Position numbers and translations under genes: made by a program
Assembly: GCA_041602035.1 (NCBI GenBank)
Contig: JBFIHA010000005.1
Coordinates: 1-64,000 of the forward strand
Length of the DNA: 64,000 nt
Direction of reading: 5' to 3'
Source: JAOTVV01 sp041602035
GTDB lineage: Bacteria > Gemmatimonadota > Gemmatimonadetes > Gemmatimonadales > GWC2-71-9
In this document: piece after piece, positions 1 through 8,369 of the stretch
Layout: each line of letters starts with the position of its first letter
Numbering within the stretch: position 1 is the stretch's first letter
The notes under the pieces: model-generated
The model's database searches: none
The model's input: only the letters and a program-made list of their open reading frames with translations
Told to the model about the DNA's origin: nothing

Positions 1-442
1 GGGCGGCGAGTGCCGCTAGACCCAGAACGACGATGCTGGGGAGCACGTTCAGCATGGACTGCAAGCCGCCAGAGGTTTCGCCGTCATGTCACCACCGGAG
101 GACCGGTGCCTGGTTGGCCTGCTGATGAACCTGGACATCGTGATTCCCTCGCGATACAGATTGACTGGCCAGCAACCGCTGGACACCGACCACGTGCCCG
201 TGGAGATCGGGCCGCTCGACACCGTCTGACAGGCGCTTCCATCTGACGAATAAGATCGCGACTGATGCTGTCGCCCGTATATTCACAACGTAGGCTGCAA
301 GTGGCGAGTTACGGAGCCATCCGCGTCGCACTGACCCCCCCGACCCAACATCGTCGGCGGGAACGTGACGCAAACCCTCAGGCCGCCTCCGTCAGTGGTC
401 ACTGGCGAATTATCCTGATCGAGGTGGGGAAACCGAGTTCCG
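1..442. other. Left-edge stretch without a supportable gene
   Basis: Several short frames are open here on both strands, but none has a recognisable domain, a good ribosome binding site or a signal peptide. The longest plausible short frame is 86-229 on the plus strand (47 codons), closed upstream by an in-frame stop at 17-19. I do not call it. The stretch ends at the SGNH hydrolase gene and should contain that gene's promoter, though I see no clear -35/-10 pair. Confidence 0.5.
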
Positions 443-1192
443 ATGCCGAGTGTATGCTCGACTCAGCCCCTGCGCGACCATGTACCGAACGCACCGACAG
501 CGCACTTGCTCCTAGGCATTGCGGTGGCGGCCGCGAGCTTCGTGGTGTCCCCCTCGACGCTCGCTGCACAGGAGGATTGGGCTTCTCTTGCCCGGTACCG
601 CGAGGCCAACGAGCAGCTGGGACCACCCCGACCGGGTGAGCATCGGGTCGTGTTCTACGGCAACTCGATCACCGATGTGTGGGCGAGGTACTTCCCAACG
701 ATGTTCCCCGGCAAGCCCTACGTTGGGAGAGGTATCAGCGGACAGACCACGCCGCAGATGCTCGTGCGTTTCCGCCAGGACGTGATCGCCCTGGAGCCCG
801 CCGTCGTCGTCATCCTGGCGGGCACGAACGATATTGCGGGGAACACGGGACCCTCGACCCAGGCGATGATCGAGGACAACATCAAGTCCATGGTTGAGCT
901 TGCCCGAGCACACGGCATCCGCGTGGTGCTGTGCTCCGTGCTGCCAGTGTACGACTACCGCTGGCGCCCGGGCCTGGAGCCGGCGCCGAAGATCGTGGCC
1001 CTCAACGCCTGGATGCGGGAGTACGCCGCCGAGCAGGATCTCGTCTACGTGGACTACCACTCCGCCATGGCCGACGATCGCCAGGGGCTCCCCCCCAAGT
1101 TGGCCGAAGACGGTGTACACCCGAACGAGGCCGGCTATCGGGTGATGGCGCCGCTCGTCGAGCGGGGGATCGCGGAGGCGCTGCGCCGCTGA
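443..1192 (+). CDS. Secreted SGNH/GDSL-type esterase/hydrolase
   Basis: The 249-residue product has the SGNH hydrolase blocks in order: block I as GNSITD (Ser nucleophile in a G-N-S rather than G-D-S setting), block II glycine in GRGISGQTT, block III GTNDI, and block V DGVHPN carrying the catalytic Asp and His. Such enzymes hydrolyse acyl or acetyl esters of lipids and carbohydrates. The GNSIT form is common in the acetylxylan esterase/GDSL_2 branch. Residues about 21-43 form a hydrophobic segment ending in TLAAQ, read as a Sec signal with a long N-region, so it probably acts in the periplasm. A GAGGTGGGG purine tract lies upstream of the ATG. The start could be somewhat different. The substrate cannot be read from the sequence. 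Confidence 0.85.
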   Translation: MPSVCSTQPLRDHVPNAPTAHLLLGIAVAAASFVVSPSTLAAQEDWASLARYREANEQLGPPRPGEHRVVFYGNSITDVWARYFPTMFPGKPYVGRGISGQTTPQMLVRFRQDVIALEPAVVVILAGTNDIAGNTGPSTQAMIEDNIKSMVELARAHGIRVVLCSVLPVYDYRWRPGLEPAPKIVALNAWMREYAAEQDLVYVDYHSAMADDRQGLPPKLAEDGVHPNEAGYRVMAPLVERGIAEALRR

Positions 1193-1267
1193 GGGGTTCC
1201 TTTGCGCACCCGCACGCAACGCTGCACGTTTTGAACGTCGCGCCTTGTCTCCAACGACGGTATCGCC

Positions 1268-2212
1268 ATGCATGCCACATTGCCTCGCCTCATGCTCCTG
1301 TCGAGCCTCGCCGTCCCAGGCAGTGTATTCGGCCAGACTGAGGGTACGATCCGCAGCTCACTCCAAACGGTGGACATCCAATCCGGCCGGATCGACCGGG
1401 TCTATGTCGAAGACCGACACTTCGAAGCCCCGAACTGGTCGCCTGACGGCCAGTCCTTCATCGTGAACAGCGTGGGTCGGCTCTACCGCCTGGGTGTTGG
1501 GGGTGACGCACGGCTCGAGGAGATTCCGACGGGCTTCGCAACCCGAGCCAACAACGATCACGGCATCTCACCCGACGGCAAGAGCCTGGTCCTGAGCCAT
1601 CACGCCGACGAACACATCACCGACCCCGGACAGGACTGGCTCGCCTCCAGCATCTACATCCTGCCGATCGAGGGAAGCCAGACACCGGTGAAGATCACAT
1701 CGAACGCTCCCAGCTTCTGGCACGGATGGTCACCGGACGGAACGACGCTGGTGTACACGGCGCTGCGCGATGCCGAGTGGGACATCTACGCAATTCCCGT
1801 CGGTGGTGGGGACGAGCGACGCTTGACCACGTGTCCCGGGCTCGATGACGGTCCCGACTACGCACCCAACGGGGAGTTCATCTATTACAACTCCTTCTGC
1901 AGCGGAACGATGGAGATCTGGCGCATGCGCCCGGACGGCACCGAGGCCGAGCAGCTCACCAGCGACGTACACTCCAATTGGTTTCCACACCCGTCGCCTG
2001 ACGGGCGATGGGTCGTGTTTCTCACGTATCTCGAGGACCAGGGTGAGTCGCATCCGTTCGGTAGGCAAGTCAAGCTTCGGCTCATGGACGTGCGCGATGG
2101 GTCGGTGCGGGATCTCACGTCGCCCTTCTTCGGCGGCCAAGGTACGATCAACGTTCCTTCGTGGTCACCCGACAGTCGTCAGGTAGCCTTTGTCGCGTAC
2201 GAGCAGCGGTAA
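1268..2212 (+). CDS. Secreted TolB/PD40-type beta-propeller protein
   Basis: The 314-residue product starts with a Sec signal ending near VFGQ (about residue 22). It then has repeated blade motifs of the W-S-P-D-G type (NWSPDG, GISPDG, GWSPDG, YAPNG, PSPDG, SWSPD), the signature of PD40/TolB-like propellers. These proteins sit in the periplasm and usually mediate protein contacts; some are fused to peptidases, but no peptidase domain follows here. The frame stops right after the last blade. Two similar propellers occur in this window (12274-13224 and 54580-55677), but this one has no lipobox cysteine. Confidence 0.8.
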   Translation: MHATLPRLMLLSSLAVPGSVFGQTEGTIRSSLQTVDIQSGRIDRVYVEDRHFEAPNWSPDGQSFIVNSVGRLYRLGVGGDARLEEIPTGFATRANNDHGISPDGKSLVLSHHADEHITDPGQDWLASSIYILPIEGSQTPVKITSNAPSFWHGWSPDGTTLVYTALRDAEWDIYAIPVGGGDERRLTTCPGLDDGPDYAPNGEFIYYNSFCSGTMEIWRMRPDGTEAEQLTSDVHSNWFPHPSPDGRWVVFLTYLEDQGESHPFGRQVKLRLMDVRDGSVRDLTSPFFGGQGTINVPSWSPDSRQVAFVAYEQR

Positions 2213-2240
2213 CGGGAGTGCTGGGCGGTCGCGACCTGCC

Positions 2241-2738
2241 GTGGTGACGCACCGGCTGCAGGTCGCCGCCGAACGTGTGTGGCAAATCATGGCCACCCCG
2301 GGAGCCCTTGTCCGGTATCATCCCTTCTGCTCCGACAATCCGGTTGCTGCCTGGCCCGGCGTTGGCGCGCAGGACACGATCCACTATCTCAGTGGCCTGG
2401 TGCTCCACCGACGGTTCACTGATTGGCAGGAGGGACGTGGTTACGAACTCCAGATCGGCAACGATCGGTGGCCTAGCAGTCACGTCCGGTGGGAGCTGGT
2501 GGCGACGGGTGCGAACGAAAGTGAGCTCACGATCAGCATCTGGCCCGCCGCGGTCGTCGGCTTCCCGTCGGTCCTGGGATGGGTTCTACGTCGCTGGTAC
2601 TTGCTTCCACTCTTGCGCCGCTACGTTCGCGCGGTGCTGCGAGGGCTCGACTTTCACCTGACCACCGGTCGGGTGGTGACCCCGAATCAGTTTGGACGGG
2701 TGAGGCTCTTTTCGTATGGCGGCGCCCATTCTGCCTAG
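2241..2738 (+). CDS. SRPBCC-family (polyketide cyclase/START-like) protein
   Basis: The product has the opening typical of SRPBCC proteins: a first strand, then AAERVWQIMATPGALVRYHPF, where a helix after ERVW leads into a W/Y-HP pocket motif. Charged beta-strands follow (DTIHYLSGLVLHRRFTDW, ELQIGND) and a long amphipathic C-terminal helix (RRYVRAVLRGLDFHL) closes the cavity. Members bind small hydrophobic ligands, and many are annotated polyketide cyclase/dehydrase. The frame is open upstream to a TTG at 2190 that would overlap the propeller gene. I chose the GTG at 2241 (GTG GTG ACG) because the fold begins there. The ribosome binding site is poor, so the start is uncertain. Confidence 0.65.
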   Translation: MVTHRLQVAAERVWQIMATPGALVRYHPFCSDNPVAAWPGVGAQDTIHYLSGLVLHRRFTDWQEGRGYELQIGNDRWPSSHVRWELVATGANESELTISIWPAAVVGFPSVLGWVLRRWYLLPLLRRYVRAVLRGLDFHLTTGRVVTPNQFGRVRLFSYGGAHSA

Positions 2739-2867
2739 GCTGCATCAACCACGAGGATGTTTTGGGCGCATGGGGACAGTCGGATCGACTCCATCCGTTG
2801 GTGGTTTCGTTTTCGATCGCGATGGCGTTCGCTATGGAACGTCGAGTCGGCCGGATAGGAGTGAAGA

Positions 2868-3341
2868 ATGAACAAGGGAAAGAACGTTGCGTTGGTCGCT
2901 CACGACAATCGGAAACGCGACCTGATTGAGTGGGTTGAATGGAATTACCAGGTCCTGCTGGGACACCACCTGATTTGCACTGGTACGACGGGTCGAAAGA
3001 TAGAGGAAACGCTCCGAAAGAAGATTGCCGACGAAAAGACGTCTACCGAGCTCAAGGAGATCACGCTTCTCAAATCTGGGCCGCTGGGAGGCGACCAACA
3101 GCTGGGAGCACTGATCACTGAAGGCAAGGTGGATATTCTGATCTTCTTTTGGGATCCAATGGAACCCCATCCTCATGATGTCGACGTCAAGGCGCTGCTA
3201 CGGATAGCTGTGGTGTATAACATTCCGATTGCGTGTAATCGATCCTCGGCAGACTTCATCATATCGTCGCCGCTGGTTGACGAGACGTATGACCCAGTTC
3301 TCAAGGACTACAGTTCGTATCTCAGTCGTGACATCCAGTGA
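2868..3341 (+). CDS. mgsA: Methylglyoxal synthase
   Basis: The 157-residue product matches methylglyoxal synthase along its length. It has the phosphate-binding ALVAHD start and the TGTTG loop. The SGPLGGDQQ motif holds the catalytic Asp, the family core is FFWDPMEPHPHDVDVKALLR, and the PIACNRSSADFI segment follows. The enzyme turns dihydroxyacetone phosphate into methylglyoxal and phosphate, a bypass of lower glycolysis used when phosphate is short. It acts as a cytoplasmic homohexamer. A good AGGAG box sits 5-9 bases before the ATG. By my hand count the gene is about 52% G+C, against about two thirds for its neighbours, which suggests recent acquisition. Its tail is slightly longer than E. 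coli MgsA. Confidence 0.95.
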   Translation: MNKGKNVALVAHDNRKRDLIEWVEWNYQVLLGHHLICTGTTGRKIEETLRKKIADEKTSTELKEITLLKSGPLGGDQQLGALITEGKVDILIFFWDPMEPHPHDVDVKALLRIAVVYNIPIACNRSSADFIISSPLVDETYDPVLKDYSSYLSRDIQ

Positions 3342-3427
3342 ACGAGTCTACCGGCGGTCGTGGCAGGCGGGCCGGCGCTTGGAGCGGCCCACCGCGCGGT
3401 GGCAAACCGTGATTCTAGGGAGGTCGC

Positions 3428-3817
3428 ATGTCCAATTTCCTTCGCGTGTCGCTCGCCATCGCCGTACTCGCTGCCGTCGGCTCCTGCGGGGCTGAGTCCC
3501 CCGCCCCGGGGATGGCTGCCTTGCAGCAGGCGCTACAGCAGGAGTTCCCGGGTGCCCAGTTCGAGCTCCGTTTCATCGACGGTCCGTATCACCTCGAAAT
3601 CACGGTCGACACGGCGGTGTACGGCAACTTTCGGTTGGACGACGCCCAGCGTCGCGTCCTGGGGGAAGACATGGCGCGGATCGCTATCGAGTACTTTGGT
3701 GCCGCCTCACAAGTCGACTCGATCAGCATCCAGTTCGTGCAGGAGCGCTCGGGGGGTCTACTCTCGAGCAGCTGGAGCATGATGAGAGAGAAGTACGCGG
3801 TAGCCGACTTCCGCTAG
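3428..3817 (+). CDS. Small putative lipoprotein of unknown function
   Basis: A GGGAGGT ribosome binding site precedes the ATG. The first 20 residues are a hydrophobic signal followed by VGSC, an acceptable lipobox, so the protein is probably lipid-anchored in the envelope. The remaining ~110 residues carry no domain I recognise. They alternate short charged helices (MAALQQALQQEF, DDAQRRVLGEDMARIAIEYF) with beta-like stretches (FELRFIDGPYHLEITVD, DSISIQFVQERSGG), so it looks like a small alpha/beta fold. It stands alone between mgsA and a convergent small secreted protein. Confidence 0.7.
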   Translation: MSNFLRVSLAIAVLAAVGSCGAESPAPGMAALQQALQQEFPGAQFELRFIDGPYHLEITVDTAVYGNFRLDDAQRRVLGEDMARIAIEYFGAASQVDSISIQFVQERSGGLLSSSWSMMREKYAVADFR

Positions 3818-3904
3818 CGGAACCGGCCTCGAACGGACCGCGTGGAGCGGGAGGACGGACGAAGCGTTCCCGTTAGCGGTTCCGCTCACCGCTGCGTCAA
3901 GGCG

Positions 3905-4282
3905 CTACTGCGCGGCCACCTTCACCCATTCAGCCGTGTCCCTCCGCTCGTAGTCCGTGTACTTGACCTCGACCGTTTGACCGACCTCGAGGTCTTGGAA
4001 TGTCCCGGGGACGGTGGTCTGCCGCAGCCTCGATCGGTCGAACCATATCCGCGTCTGTTCTGCGATCCGGATGGTCCGGCTCCCTGACTCACCCTCCACG
4101 GTGACGGTTCGATTCTCGGCGTCGACCGCCGTGATCTGACCCAGGTAGGCGTACTTGCCCGAGATCCCGGGAGAATAGCCGATAGGGATGTACCGCTCGG
4201 TCTGCTGCTGTGCGGCCGCACCGGACGCACCGGCCGCCAGGAAGAACAGGGGAAGAATGAGGGCGATCGCTCGCTTAGGCAT
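3905..4282 (-). CDS. Secreted small beta-rich protein, DUF5666-like, unknown function
   Basis: The 125-residue product has a signal peptide of about 24 residues ending in GAAAQ. The mature part has the strand pattern of small OB/DUF5666-like modules: LGQITAVDAENRTVTVEG, then RTIRIAEQTRIW, then a DLEVGQTVEVKYTDYERR turn, and a final strand. DUF5666-like proteins are periplasmic and of unknown role; the assignment rests on pattern only. It lies 38 bp downstream of the cytochrome gene on the same strand and may share its transcript. Confidence 0.65.
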   Translation of the reverse strand: MPKRAIALILPLFFLAAGASGAAAQQQTERYIPIGYSPGISGKYAYLGQITAVDAENRTVTVEGESGSRTIRIAEQTRIWFDRSRLRQTTVPGTFQDLEVGQTVEVKYTDYERRDTAEWVKVAAQ

Positions 4283-4320
4283 CGCAGGTACTCCCGTGAG
4301 CTCGTATGAGGCTGCAAGTC

Positions 4321-5676
4321 CTAATTTGATTCTACCAATTCGCCACGCGCGCGTTCCTGTGCCCGAATCGCGTCATCGACGAGGGCGCCGGAATATGCCC
4401 CCCATGCCTGCTCGATGAGCGCTCGCGATGTCTCGAGCTGGCTGACTGCCTCAGGATGGAGGCCACCGGCACGCAGCACGAAGACCGCGTCTCCCGCCTC
4501 CTCGAGCGCCCTCCGCAAAAGAACCCGCGCCCGCGCAGCAGATGCCTGCTCGCTGCGCTGCAAGAGGGCAATCGTCTCCCGAATATTCTCGAGCGCATTG
4601 ATCACGCGAAGAAACGCTGCGACGGCAACCACTTGCGTCCCGTCGAGATTGATCCCGCTGCCCGTCGCGCCGGCGACGAGTTGTCCCGCAGGAGAGTTGT
4701 TGAACGCATCGCCGTTGTAAAACGCGACCGAGCCCTCAATGGTCTCCACCGAGTTGTTGTGGAAGAACGGGCCGGTGTCCGCTGCTTCCACCAGTGGTGG
4801 CGTGTTGAAGTTCCCGTTGCCTGGCGAGCCCTGACCGTCGTCCGGCGGTACCAGCTCGCCAGTGAGATCGGCCGGCTGATCCGGGAGGTCCTCGACGCCG
4901 GTGTTGAAGTTGAGATTCCCAGCGCCCGCACCGAATATCGCCGGGTCGGCATTGGCCCCTGCGTTGAAGTGGCACGCGTTGCATTTCCCCGACGCGTTGT
5001 CGAGGAAGATCTCCTGGCCCCGGGCCGCCACCACACCCTTCAGTGGAAGTGGAAGCTCCAACTCCTCCTGACGACCGAGCGAGAGCATGAAGGCCTCAAT
5101 GGCATCCAACTCATCATCCGTGGGAAGACGGAAATCGACACCCGGGATGCGGTTCACGGTGCGCGTGAAATGCTGAATCACCGCGCCGGTCGTGAACGCA
5201 CGCAAGGAGCCATCCCCCGGTGCTCCGTCTCCCGACCATCCCGTTTGTGGCCCCTGTGCGCTGTTCACCGACGTACGAAGAGCCAGCGTATGCGGGATTC
5301 CCCTCAGGTTGAAGTTGTTCGCCAAGTCGTCGAACCCGTCCTGATTCTCGAGAATGAGCCCGAAGGCACGCATGAGCCGCGGGCTCTCGAAGTTCTCGTC
5401 GAGATCGGGATTGCTTTCGGCAACGAAGAGCGGGTCGTCGGGCGGCAATGTCGCAATGAACGCAGGCGTGAGCCCGAAATTGTCCTCCGTTCGATGACAG
5501 GTTCCGCACGTCCTGCCATTCCCATTGAACGTTTCTTCGAAGAAAAGGCGCTCGCCCTCGACCACAGGATCCGGCGTAGGAGGCTGGGGCGGCGGGACAC
5601 ACGTCGTGAGCACGACGATGCCGAGAGCGGAGAAAGTCGTGACGGCAAGACGCCTTCCAAAATGGCCGTGGTGCAC
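4321..5676 (-). CDS. Di-heme cytochrome c, MauG/CcpA-peroxidase-like lipoprotein
   Basis: The 451-residue product has two c-type heme sites, CGTCH at residues 57-61 and CNACH at 232-236. This is the two-domain arrangement of the di-heme cytochrome c peroxidase/MauG superfamily. A lipobox-like VLTTC at residue 26 followed by a proline-rich linker suggests an outer-membrane lipoprotein facing the periplasm. The last ~100 residues are an extra helical segment rich in Glu, Arg and Ala (ENIRETIALLQRSEQ onwards) that ordinary peroxidases lack. It may bind hydrogen peroxide or pass electrons to a partner. No MauG substrate protein is adjacent. A weak promoter-like pair lies at 5791-5818. Confidence 0.85.
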   Translation of the reverse strand: MHHGHFGRRLAVTTFSALGIVVLTTCVPPPQPPTPDPVVEGERLFFEETFNGNGRTCGTCHRTEDNFGLTPAFIATLPPDDPLFVAESNPDLDENFESPRLMRAFGLILENQDGFDDLANNFNLRGIPHTLALRTSVNSAQGPQTGWSGDGAPGDGSLRAFTTGAVIQHFTRTVNRIPGVDFRLPTDDELDAIEAFMLSLGRQEELELPLPLKGVVAARGQEIFLDNASGKCNACHFNAGANADPAIFGAGAGNLNFNTGVEDLPDQPADLTGELVPPDDGQGSPGNGNFNTPPLVEAADTGPFFHNNSVETIEGSVAFYNGDAFNNSPAGQLVAGATGSGINLDGTQVVAVAAFLRVINALENIRETIALLQRSEQASAARARVLLRRALEEAGDAVFVLRAGGLHPEAVSQLETSRALIEQAWGAYSGALVDDAIRAQERARGELVESN

Positions 5677-5790
5677 GAGAATACCCTCAATGAAAGGAAC
5701 GGCCGGCGAGCGACGCAGCGGTTACCAACGGCGGAGCCACCACCGTGCGTTTTCTCTACGAGGCGCCCCGCGAACCGGGCGCGTGCCTCC

Positions 5791-5818
5791 ATAATACAAT
5801 CGCCTCGGCGAAGAGCAA
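5791..5818 (-). promoter_or_regulatory. Possible sigma-70-type promoter of the di-heme cytochrome gene
   Basis: Read on the minus strand, TTGCTC (5818-5813) is followed after 16 bases by TATTAT (5796-5791), which matches the -10 consensus at five of six positions. The -35 matches at only three. It would give a leader of roughly 100 bases before the ATG at 5676. The AT-rich -10 stands out in GC-rich surroundings, but the call is weak. Confidence 0.25.
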
Positions 5819-5960
5819 GCACGTGGCGGCGGATGCACATGCTGGTGCCCAGTTCATCGTCTTCTGCGAGGATCCATGGTGTGTGGCCGCTGCTGGACAG
5901 CCGTCGGCTCAGGGCGGCATCTTTACCGTAAAGGCCATCACCAACGCGGAGGCCACCACC

Positions 5961-6434
5961 ATGGAGCGGATGACTGAAACCGGTTGCTGTCCGCGGTTCA
6001 ACCCCGAGCCGTGGGACGGCAGAGAGATCACGTGGCGAGACAAGCCATTCGTCCGGGATCGCGTTCGCAGCGTGTTCCACATACCCATCAATTTCGGTGG
6101 CGTCATGAAACGGAATATGCAGGCCATCGAAGCCGCGGATGCATTGGATCCCGATCATCTGCTCTTGAGCGACGAAAACTCGCTGTGGGGTGCCGACGTG
6201 TACATCGCCGTCTCCAAGAACGTTCCTTCTGCGCGCATCGAACGGCTCTCCGGCACGTATTTCACCAAGGTGTTCGAAGGTCCCTACCGGCATGTGAGCA
6301 AGTGGGCCAAGACCATGACAGACCTTCTCGCGGAGCGCGGCCGACCGCTCAAGAAGCTGTACTTCTGGTACACAACGTGCCCCAAGTGCGCAAAGGCGTA
6401 CGGTGAGAACTACGTCGTGCTGGTCGCGGAGTAA
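5961..6434 (+). CDS. Conserved GyrI-like small protein of unknown function (often annotated hydrolase)
   Basis: From the ATG at 5961 the 157-residue product matches a widespread bacterial family. Landmarks are TGCCPRFNPEPWDGRE near the start, RSVFHIPINFG, LLSDENSLWGADVYIAVSK in the middle, and a C-terminal YTTCPKCAKAYG segment with a paired-cysteine motif. Members are usually annotated as hydrolase or GyrI-like; the paired cysteines could bind metal. The frame stays open upstream to 5745, but that extension has no family similarity, and conservation starts at MTETGCC, so I start at 5961. No partner gene is adjacent. The function is unproven. Confidence 0.75.
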   Translation: MERMTETGCCPRFNPEPWDGREITWRDKPFVRDRVRSVFHIPINFGGVMKRNMQAIEAADALDPDHLLLSDENSLWGADVYIAVSKNVPSARIERLSGTYFTKVFEGPYRHVSKWAKTMTDLLAERGRPLKKLYFWYTTCPKCAKAYGENYVVLVAE

Positions 6435-6592
6435 CGGGCGGCCCTAGACGGACGCGGTGACGAGGATTTTAGCCCTGCCTGCTGCCAGGTACTCGCGCTG
6501 CCTGATCCGAACGGTAGAAACGGCTACGGACTGACAGCCGGCACCATCGCAGGTATCATTGACGGAGTCACTTCATTCACGGCCCGCGCGCA

Positions 6593-7090
6593 ATGCTGTT
6601 CTCCGTCTCGCTCCGCCTCTCCCCGACTAGGGGCGCGAAGGCCCTCCTTCCCCTGCTCGGTGCACTCGCGTGCTCTTCTCCGGCCGCGCCCGGCGCGGAT
6701 ATCACACTGCTCGTCGTGAACGGCACCTGTCGGACCGGCCGGTGCGAGCCGCTCGTCATTCTCGGGTTCCCCAGTAATCAACCTCATACACCCGGGGGCT
6801 TCTGGTCCCTGGACCTGGGCGTGGTGACCGGCTCGTCGGCGTGCCTCACACTGCCTCCGTCGGCGGTGTTCCGGGTAATCGGAATCTCTGACGATGGCCT
6901 CACCGCGGATACGACCACCTACACATGGACCACGGCCGATCCGCTCTCGTTGGCAGCCGAGCCCGCCTTCTCGTCGTTCTTCCCGACCGCACCGACCACG
7001 TCCGCCTTTGTGCCGGCCAGGGCCGCCGGGTGGAGCGTCACCCTGCCCGACGGGTCACGGGCAAATCCGGCTCGTTCCTGCACATCTTGA
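6593..7090 (+). CDS. Putative lipoprotein of unknown function
   Basis: The 165-residue product opens with a hydrophobic segment ending in a clear lipobox, LGALAC (about residue 27), so it should be lipid-anchored. The mature part starts with a beta-strand (DITLLVVNGTC) and has two cysteine pairs (GTCRTGRC, and later SAC and SCTS) that could form disulphides in the periplasm. Thr/Ser/Pro-rich segments follow. I recognise no domain. Confidence 0.65.
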   Translation: MLFSVSLRLSPTRGAKALLPLLGALACSSPAAPGADITLLVVNGTCRTGRCEPLVILGFPSNQPHTPGGFWSLDLGVVTGSSACLTLPPSAVFRVIGISDDGLTADTTTYTWTTADPLSLAAEPAFSSFFPTAPTTSAFVPARAAGWSVTLPDGSRANPARSCTS

Positions 7091-7101
7091 GATGCTCAGG
7101 A

Positions 7102-7182
7102 ATGCTGCTCTGGGTCCTCGCGGGCCTCGCCGTACTCGCCTTGCTCGACCATGTCCTGCTCCGTGTGGAGTCACGGGGCTAG
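7102..7182 (+). CDS. Possible 26-residue single-TM small protein
   Basis: An ATG frame encodes a peptide that is almost entirely one hydrophobic helix (MLLWVLAGLAVLALLDHVLL) with a short charged tail. It begins 11 bp after the preceding lipoprotein gene. A CAGGA sits directly against the ATG, too close for a normal ribosome binding site, so translation is doubtful. It is listed because the hydrophobic run is striking and short membrane proteins are easily missed. Confidence 0.2.
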   Translation: MLLWVLAGLAVLALLDHVLLRVESRG

Positions 7183-7365
7183 CGCCCAGAGCCTTTCGGA
7201 GGTCAGATATCAACGGGTGGAGGAACGGGACGGCTCCGGAGATCCTCCACCGCCCGCCGACGAACGCGATCTCACGTACCCACCAGCCACGGAGCGAAGC
7301 GCTGGCGTTCCGGATGCGCGGCCAGCGAACCGGTGAGAGTCCCATCGCAGCCAAGGAGGTGTGAT

Positions 7366-7731
7366 CTGCTCAAGTTCGCGATTCCTGTCCTGCACGTCCG
7401 CAGTTCCGTGGCAGCCGAAGAGTTTTACTGTACGCAACTGGGTTTTCGACGACAGTTCGTGTATCGCCCCGCGATTTCACCAGATCCGTGCTATATGGGG
7501 ATAGAGCGGGACGGTGTGTCGTTACACCTTTCGTCGCATTCCGGTGACGGGGTTCCGGGCGGCGTGGTGTACCTGGCGGTCCACGATGTCGACGCCCTCC
7601 ACGCGGAACTGGTGGCCAAGGGCGTCCCGATCGATACCGGTCCGGTCGATCAGACCTGGGGCAACCGCGAGCTGTATGTCAAAGACGCGGATCGCAACAG
7701 CATTCGGTTCGTCCAAGAGCGCAACGGCTAG
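7366..7731 (+). CDS. VOC (glyoxalase/bleomycin-resistance fold) protein with probable CTG start
   Basis: The product is a single VOC module. Its first beta-alpha unit is KFAIPVLHVRSSVAAEEFY, the middle is GVSLHLSSHSG, the second half begins VYLAVHDVDALHAELVAKGV, and the last strand is NSIRFVQERNG. His and Glu in these positions are the usual metal ligands, although the substrate is unknown. A full AAGGAGGT ribosome binding site at 7353-7360 lies five bases before an in-frame CTG at 7366, exactly where the fold starts. No ATG, GTG or TTG in frame fits that site. A GTG at 7333 would add 11 unstructured residues. I therefore prefer CTG. Confidence 0.75.
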   Translation: MLKFAIPVLHVRSSVAAEEFYCTQLGFRRQFVYRPAISPDPCYMGIERDGVSLHLSSHSGDGVPGGVVYLAVHDVDALHAELVAKGVPIDTGPVDQTWGNRELYVKDADRNSIRFVQERNG

Positions 7732-7828
7732 CCTGGGCGCTCGAAGCACCGCAGCGACCGATCACGACGGGGCGCGGTGGGTTGCATGGGCAATCTGCCA
7801 AGGCATCTTCCTGCAAGAGCGGTGAGCG

Positions 7829-8269
7829 ATGTCCGTAAACGATCCCCTTCCATTCCGACTCCGCATTCCCGGCGACGAGTCCGTCGACCTCGACGGGCAG
7901 GAGGTGTCCGTAACGTACCGGCTGCACGGACTCCTGCGATTGTTGGGCGACGCGCTCGCTTTCGAGTGGATCGTGAGACGACGGACGGAGACGGACTCGC
8001 TCACGGATGGCGACGTGCAGGTGGACGATTCTCCCGTCGGAGCGGCGTCGGTTCCATTGACGTGGATTGCGCGCGCCGAGGTTCGTGGCGGGTGGTGGTC
8101 TCCACGACTCGAGATCCGCGCGCGGCGGATCGATGCCTTCGAGGGCATTCCCGGTGCTCGTCCGGGATCGCTCACCTTGCGTATCCGTCGCCAGGACCGG
8201 CAACTGGCCGGGGCCATAACGGCCGCAATCGCCGCACCCCGCGACACCGCAAAGGAACCAGCCGAGTAA
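7829..8269 (+). CDS. Unknown small protein, paralogue of the product at 10101-10508
   Basis: I do not recognise a named family for this 146-residue protein. It is clearly homologous to the one encoded at 10101-10508: both start PLPFRL(R/K)IP, share FEW, the TE(T) segment, DESP/DDSP(I/V)G and RRIDAF/KRIDAF, and end with GARPGSLTLRIRRQDR or SARPGALTLRLRRQDR. The layout is beta-rich, like a PH-like or small barrel domain, with no signal peptide or membrane segment, so it should be cytoplasmic. It begins a plus-strand run of five genes in which the two paralogues flank a membrane protein, a VOC protein and an acetyltransferase. Confidence 0.7.
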   Translation: MSVNDPLPFRLRIPGDESVDLDGQEVSVTYRLHGLLRLLGDALAFEWIVRRRTETDSLTDGDVQVDDSPVGAASVPLTWIARAEVRGGWWSPRLEIRARRIDAFEGIPGARPGSLTLRIRRQDRQLAGAITAAIAAPRDTAKEPAE

Positions 8270-8369
8270 CGAGGAACGACACTCGCTCACGGCTTGCCGC
8301 CGAGCGAGACCCTTCACACGGTTCGGGCATTTGCCCGAGACCGCCCTGCGACGCGATCTTGCAGGCACC

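Noticed and set aside
86..229. 47-codon frame at the left edge
   Set aside because: No ribosome binding site, no domain; an in-frame stop lies 22 codons upstream, so it is not the tail of a longer gene unless shifted.
4456..5931. 491-codon frame antisense to the di-heme cytochrome
   Set aside because: The cytochrome on the other strand has two heme sites and a lipoprotein signal; this frame is Arg-rich with no domain.
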